Source: Aurantimonas coralicida_A (GTDB lineage: Bacteria; Pseudomonadota; Alphaproteobacteria; Rhizobiales; Rhizobiaceae). From it: a stretch of DNA of 64,000 bases. Each line of letters opens with the position of its first letter. Position 1 is the stretch's first letter. The stretch lies in contig NZ_JAYXIH010000023.1 in assembly GCF_036016755.1 (NCBI RefSeq), positions 1 to 64,000 of the forward strand, written 5' to 3'. Both the position numbers and the translations under genes were made by a program. Positions 61,188-64,000 of this stretch are shown here, piece after piece. Under the pieces are notes generated by a model, which was not told where the DNA came from, did not search any database, and was given only the letters and a program-made list of their open reading frames with translations.

Positions 61188-62438
61188 ATGCGATATTCGC
61201 TGCTGAAAATTCTCACCGAGGGGCTGACTGGCAACCGGGGCTGGCCGCCGGTCTGGCGGGAGCCCGAGCCGAAGACCGACTACGACGTCGTTATCGTCGG
61301 CGCAGGCGGGCATGGGCTGGCAACCGCCTATTACCTTGCCAAGGAATTCGGCATCACCAACGTCGCGGTGCTGGAGAAGGGTTGGCTCGGCTCCGGTAAT
61401 ATCGGCCGCAACACGACGATCATCCGATCCAACTATCTGTTGCCCGGTAACGAGCCGTTCTACGAATTCTCGATGAAGCTCTGGGAAGGCCTGGAGCAGG
61501 ATTTCAATTACAACGCGATGGTCTCCCAGCGGGGAGTCCTCAACCTCGGTCACAGCGACGCGCAGCGCGATGCCTTCGCGCGGCGGGGCAATGCCATGCG
61601 GCTGGCCGGTTCCGACGCGGTCCTTCTCGATACCGAGGCGGTCCGCGAAATGTGTCCCTTCCTCGACTTCGACAACGCCCGCTTTCCGATCAAGGGCGGG
61701 CTTTGGCAGCCGCGCGGCGGCACCGTCCGCCATGACGCGGTCGCCTGGGGTTATGCGCGCGGCGCCGACAGTCGCGGCGTCGACATCATCCAGAACTGCG
61801 AGGTCACCGGTTTCCAGATCGAGAACGGGATCTGCCGGGGCGTCGAGACCACCCGCGGCAAGATCCGCGCCAAGAAGGTCGCCGTCTGTGTCGCCGGCTC
61901 GTCGGGCCGGGTGATGGAAAAGGCCGGCATGCGCCTGCCGATCGAAAGCCACGTCCTGCAGGCTTTCGTCTCGGAGGGGCTGAAGCCGGTCATTCCGGGC
62001 GTCATCACCTTCGGCGCCGGTCATTTCTACGTCAGCCAGTCCGACAAGGGCGGCCTCGTCTTCGGCGGCGATCTCGACGGCTACAACAGCTACGCCCAGC
62101 GCGGCAATTTGCCGGTGGTGGAGGATGTCTGCGAGGGCGGCATGGCGATCATGCCGATGATCGGCCGCGCGCGGCTCCTGCGCATGTGGGGCGGCATCAT
62201 GGACATGTCGATGGATGGCTCGCCCTTCATCGACAAGACCGATATCGGCGGCCTCTATTTCAATGGCGGCTGGTGCTATGGCGGCTTCAAGGCAACGCCC
62301 GCGTCGGGCTACTGCTACGCGCATCTCCTGGCCCGCGACGAACCCCATCCGACAGCGGCCGCCTATCGGCTCGACCGCTTCCGCCGTGGCGCGATGATCG
62401 ACGAAAAAGGCCAGGGCGCGCAGCCCAATCTGCACTGA
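61188..62438 (+). CDS. mgdA: N-methylglutamate dehydrogenase subunit A (SoxB-like flavoprotein)
   Basis: A 416-aa protein like the beta subunit of heterotetrameric sarcosine oxidase. The FAD-binding motif is VIVGAGGHGLATAYYLAK, followed by GSGNIGRNTTIIRSNYL; RHDAVAWGYARGADSRGVDI lies in the substrate/flavin region and FNGGWCYGGFKATPASG near the C-terminus. It demethylates N-methylglutamate to glutamate and a formaldehyde-level one-carbon unit. Start ATG 61188 matches the family (MRYSLLKILTEG). Confidence 0.88.
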   Translation: MRYSLLKILTEGLTGNRGWPPVWREPEPKTDYDVVIVGAGGHGLATAYYLAKEFGITNVAVLEKGWLGSGNIGRNTTIIRSNYLLPGNEPFYEFSMKLWEGLEQDFNYNAMVSQRGVLNLGHSDAQRDAFARRGNAMRLAGSDAVLLDTEAVREMCPFLDFDNARFPIKGGLWQPRGGTVRHDAVAWGYARGADSRGVDIIQNCEVTGFQIENGICRGVETTRGKIRAKKVAVCVAGSSGRVMEKAGMRLPIESHVLQAFVSEGLKPVIPGVITFGAGHFYVSQSDKGGLVFGGDLDGYNSYAQRGNLPVVEDVCEGGMAIMPMIGRARLLRMWGGIMDMSMDGSPFIDKTDIGGLYFNGGWCYGGFKATPASGYCYAHLLARDEPHPTAAAYRLDRFRRGAMIDEKGQGAQPNLH

Positions 62439-62453
62439 GCCCAATCTGCATTG
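62422..62453. repeat. 16-bp tandem repeat at the mgdA stop
   Basis: AGCCCAATCTGCACTG at 62422-62437 is repeated at 62438-62453 with one change (C to T). The first copy holds the last codons and stop of mgdA; the second would place another TGA two codons-lengths on. It looks like a recent small duplication. Confidence 0.8.
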
Positions 62454-62464
62454 AGGACGTAACC

Positions 62465-62542
62465 ATGCCGACGGTCGATACCCATCCATTCCCGGTCGGG
62501 ACGCAGGCGGCAGCGCCGAGCGGGAGGAGCAAAGCGAAATGA
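62465..62542 (+). CDS. possible 25-aa leader peptide before mgdB
   Basis: ATG 62465, with GAGGA 10 bp upstream, opens a 25-codon frame (MPTVDTHPFPVGTQ..., ending SKAK) whose stop overlaps the mgdB start as ATGA. It may couple translation of mgdB, or be a chance frame in the 100-bp spacer. No similarity recognised. Confidence 0.35.
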   Translation: MPTVDTHPFPVGTQAAAPSGRSKAK

Positions 62543-62826
62543 TCATCGACCACCCCCTTCTCGGCCCCCGCGACGCGGCGGAATTCGTGTATCTCGGCGA
62601 CGCCGCGCTGATCGACCGGCCCGATCCGCAGGACGACGGCGCGAGCGAGAAATTCCATGATTATCTCTACTTGCGGGATAACCCGGCCGGCTTGCATCGC
62701 GAGCTCTGGTATCATGAACAGGGCGATCGCTCCTGGCTGGTCCTGACCCGCAACACGCTGACACACGAGATCACGTCGGTCGAACTGGCGCGCGACGTCG
62801 CCTTGGCACGGGGGCGGAGAGCATGA
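62539..62826 (+). CDS. mgdB: N-methylglutamate dehydrogenase subunit B (SoxD-like)
   Basis: A 95-aa protein corresponding to the delta subunit of sarcosine oxidase: GPRDAAEFVYLGDA, then YLYLRDNPAGLHRELWYHEQGDRSWLVLTRNT. Classical SoxD binds zinc with Cys residues in a CPxCGPR motif; here the same place is HPLLGPRD with no Cys, and the protein contains no Cys at all, so the zinc site is lost. Its stop overlaps the next ATG. Confidence 0.83.
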   Translation: MIIDHPLLGPRDAAEFVYLGDAALIDRPDPQDDGASEKFHDYLYLRDNPAGLHRELWYHEQGDRSWLVLTRNTLTHEITSVELARDVALARGRRA

Positions 62827-64000
62827 CCGACAGCCGAACACCCACCGCAACGCCCGGCCCGGTCGAAGCCGGGACCGGTGCCACGCAACCCTTTCGAGTC
62901 CAGGGCGGTCTGATCGAGCGGACCGGTGGCGTCCGTTTCAGCTTCAACGGAACATCGTTCCAGGGCCATGACGGCGACACGCTCGCCTCCGCGCTGCTCG
63001 CCAATGGTGTCCGCGTGGTCGGCCGTTCGTTCAAGTATCATCGGCCCCGCGGCATCTTTTCGGCGGGGTCGGAAGAGCCGAACGCGCTGGTCCAGTTGCG
63101 CCGAGGAGCCCATCAGGAGCCCAACACGCGCGCCACCACGGTAGAGCTGTTCGACAATCTGGAGGCCACCAGCCAGAACCATCGCGGTCCGCTCGGCTTC
63201 GACCTGATGGCGGCAAGCGACCTGCTGTCACCCTTCCTGTCGGCCGGCTTCTACTACAAGACATTCATGTGGCCGAAGGCGTTCTGGGAGAAATTCTACG
63301 AGCCGCTGATCCGCAATTCGGCCGGGCTCGGCCGGCTCTCCATGGAGCCCGATCCGGACAGCTACGACAAGGGTTTCCTGCACTGCGACGTTCTGGTGAT
63401 CGGCGCGGGACCTGCGGGCCTCGCCGCAGCGCTGGCGGCAGGGCGCGCCGGGGCACGAGTGATCCTCGCGGACGAGGATTTCCGGCTTGGCGGCCGGCTG
63501 AACGCCGAGACGTTGGCCGTCGACGGCCAGCCTGGCTCGGACTGGGCCGATCAGGCGGGCGCCGAGTTGGGGGCCATGGCCAACGTTCGCGTGATGCCCC
63601 GCACGACCGTTTACGGCGCCTTCGACCACGGCACTTACGGCGCGCTCGAGCGCAAGACCGACCATCTTCCCGTATCCGGCGGAAAGCCACGGCAGGTGCT
63701 CTGGCGCATTCACGCGAAGCGCGCGATCCTTTGCGCCGGTGCGACGGAAAGACCGATCGCCTTTGGCAACAACGATCGCCCCGGCGTGATCATGGCGGGT
63801 GCCGTGCGGGCCTATGCGAACCGATGGGCGGTCGCGGCCGGCAAGCGGATCGCCGTTTTCACCAACAATGACGACGGCTGGCGGACGGCGGCCGATCTGG
63901 CCGCCAAGGGCGTCGAGATCGCCGCCGTGATCGATACCCGCCCCGGCGCGGCCCGCGCCAAGCTGCCGGGTGCGTCGATCCATATGGGCGACGCGGTCAT
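62823..64000 (+). CDS. mgdC: N-methylglutamate dehydrogenase subunit C (SoxA-like), partial
   Basis: From ATG 62823 the frame is open to the window end (392 codons; the family has about 950-1000). An N-terminal ferredoxin-like domain (FSFNGTSFQGHDGDTLASALLANG, FKYHRPRG) is followed by the FAD/NAD-binding motif VIGAGPAGLAAALAAGRAGA and a second segment RAILCAGATERPIAFGNNDRPGV. This matches the alpha subunit of heterotetrameric sarcosine oxidase. The rest, with the aminomethyltransferase domain, and mgdD should lie beyond 64000. Confidence 0.88.
   Translation, partial: MTDSRTPTATPGPVEAGTGATQPFRVQGGLIERTGGVRFSFNGTSFQGHDGDTLASALLANGVRVVGRSFKYHRPRGIFSAGSEEPNALVQLRRGAHQEPNTRATTVELFDNLEATSQNHRGPLGFDLMAASDLLSPFLSAGFYYKTFMWPKAFWEKFYEPLIRNSAGLGRLSMEPDPDSYDKGFLHCDVLVIGAGPAGLAAALAAGRAGARVILADEDFRLGGRLNAETLAVDGQPGSDWADQAGAELGAMANVRVMPRTTVYGAFDHGTYGALERKTDHLPVSGGKPRQVLWRIHAKRAILCAGATERPIAFGNNDRPGVIMAGAVRAYANRWAVAAGKRIAVFTNNDDGWRTAADLAAKGVEIAAVIDTRPGAARAKLPGASIHMGDAV

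Noticed and set aside
1..64000. CRISPR arrays, rRNA genes, complete tRNA genes or prophage structural genes
   Set aside because: No regularly spaced repeats, ribosomal RNA stretches, full cloverleaf or phage structural proteins were seen by reading. Only isolated integrase and transposase remnants occur.

Overview
The window looks like a chromosomal or large-plasmid segment of an alphaproteobacterium, probably from the order Hyphomicrobiales. This is inferred from high GC, tightly packed catabolic operons that each carry their own transporter and regulator, and the families present; the species cannot be named from sequence alone. It is almost entirely nutrient acquisition and catabolism, separated by small scrap yards of broken mobile elements. 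No complete tRNA, rRNA or CRISPR array was seen.

Layout. 1-2.6 kb: an IS5-type element plus remnants of gdhA, ytfE and an IS630 transposase. 2.8-7.9 kb: a LysR regulator divergent from a D-cysteine desulfhydrase-like PLP enzyme and a polar amino-acid ABC transporter. 8.1-10.5 kb: a phospholipase D/cardiolipin-synthase-like protein translationally coupled to an EEP-family phosphodiesterase. 10.7-10.9 kb: an RND pump scrap. 11-21.2 kb: a LysR-linked operon with amidase, CoA-transferase, crotonase, SsuABC-type transporter, PuuE-like deacetylase, SDR and acyl-CoA dehydrogenase. 21.5-29.7 kb: a LacI-linked operon with ribose-type ABC transporter, phosphotriesterase, glutamine-amidotransferase-like protein, PfkB kinase, BtpA and TenA. 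29.8-31.6 kb: IS256, integrase and IS3 scraps around a four-helix-bundle gene. 31.6-32.1 kb: a BLUF photoreceptor. 32.3-46.4 kb: an IclR-linked operon with zinc dehydrogenase, a molybdenum hydroxylase with unusual subunit architecture, TctCBA transporter, ThDP enzyme, aldehyde dehydrogenase and IlvD/Edd dehydratase. 46.7-50.9 kb: a glycine-betaine-type ABC transporter with two frameshifts. 51-55.6 kb: an XRE-cupin regulator divergent from three very small membrane proteins, an APC permease, a universal stress protein and two unknown proteins. 55.7-64 kb: the N-methylglutamate pathway (mgsABC, gmaS, a GlxA-type AraC regulator, mgdA, mgdB, partial mgdC) for methylamine use.

How the genes work together. 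Each block reads as import plus breakdown of one substrate class. In the last block GmaS makes gamma-glutamylmethylamide from methylamine and glutamate, MgsABC converts it to N-methylglutamate, and the Mgd complex oxidises the N-methyl group to the formaldehyde level. The small-membrane-protein/APC permease block just upstream is a plausible uptake system for it, but that link is inferred. In the IclR block the enzyme set fits alcohol -> aldehyde -> acid -> 2-keto-3-deoxy acid -> decarboxylated aldehyde -> acid.

The best candidates for something undescribed are: the three-small-protein APC permease module; the Mo-hydroxylase in which the FeS subunit is fused to the first half of a split Mo subunit; the TenA_E/BtpA/PTE/kinase cluster; and the amide/CoA operon in which several enzymes lack canonical catalytic residues. 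Quality warning: a single N at 60208 sits between two exact 93-bp copies, which is almost certainly an unmerged contig join that falsely breaks the AraC-type regulator.
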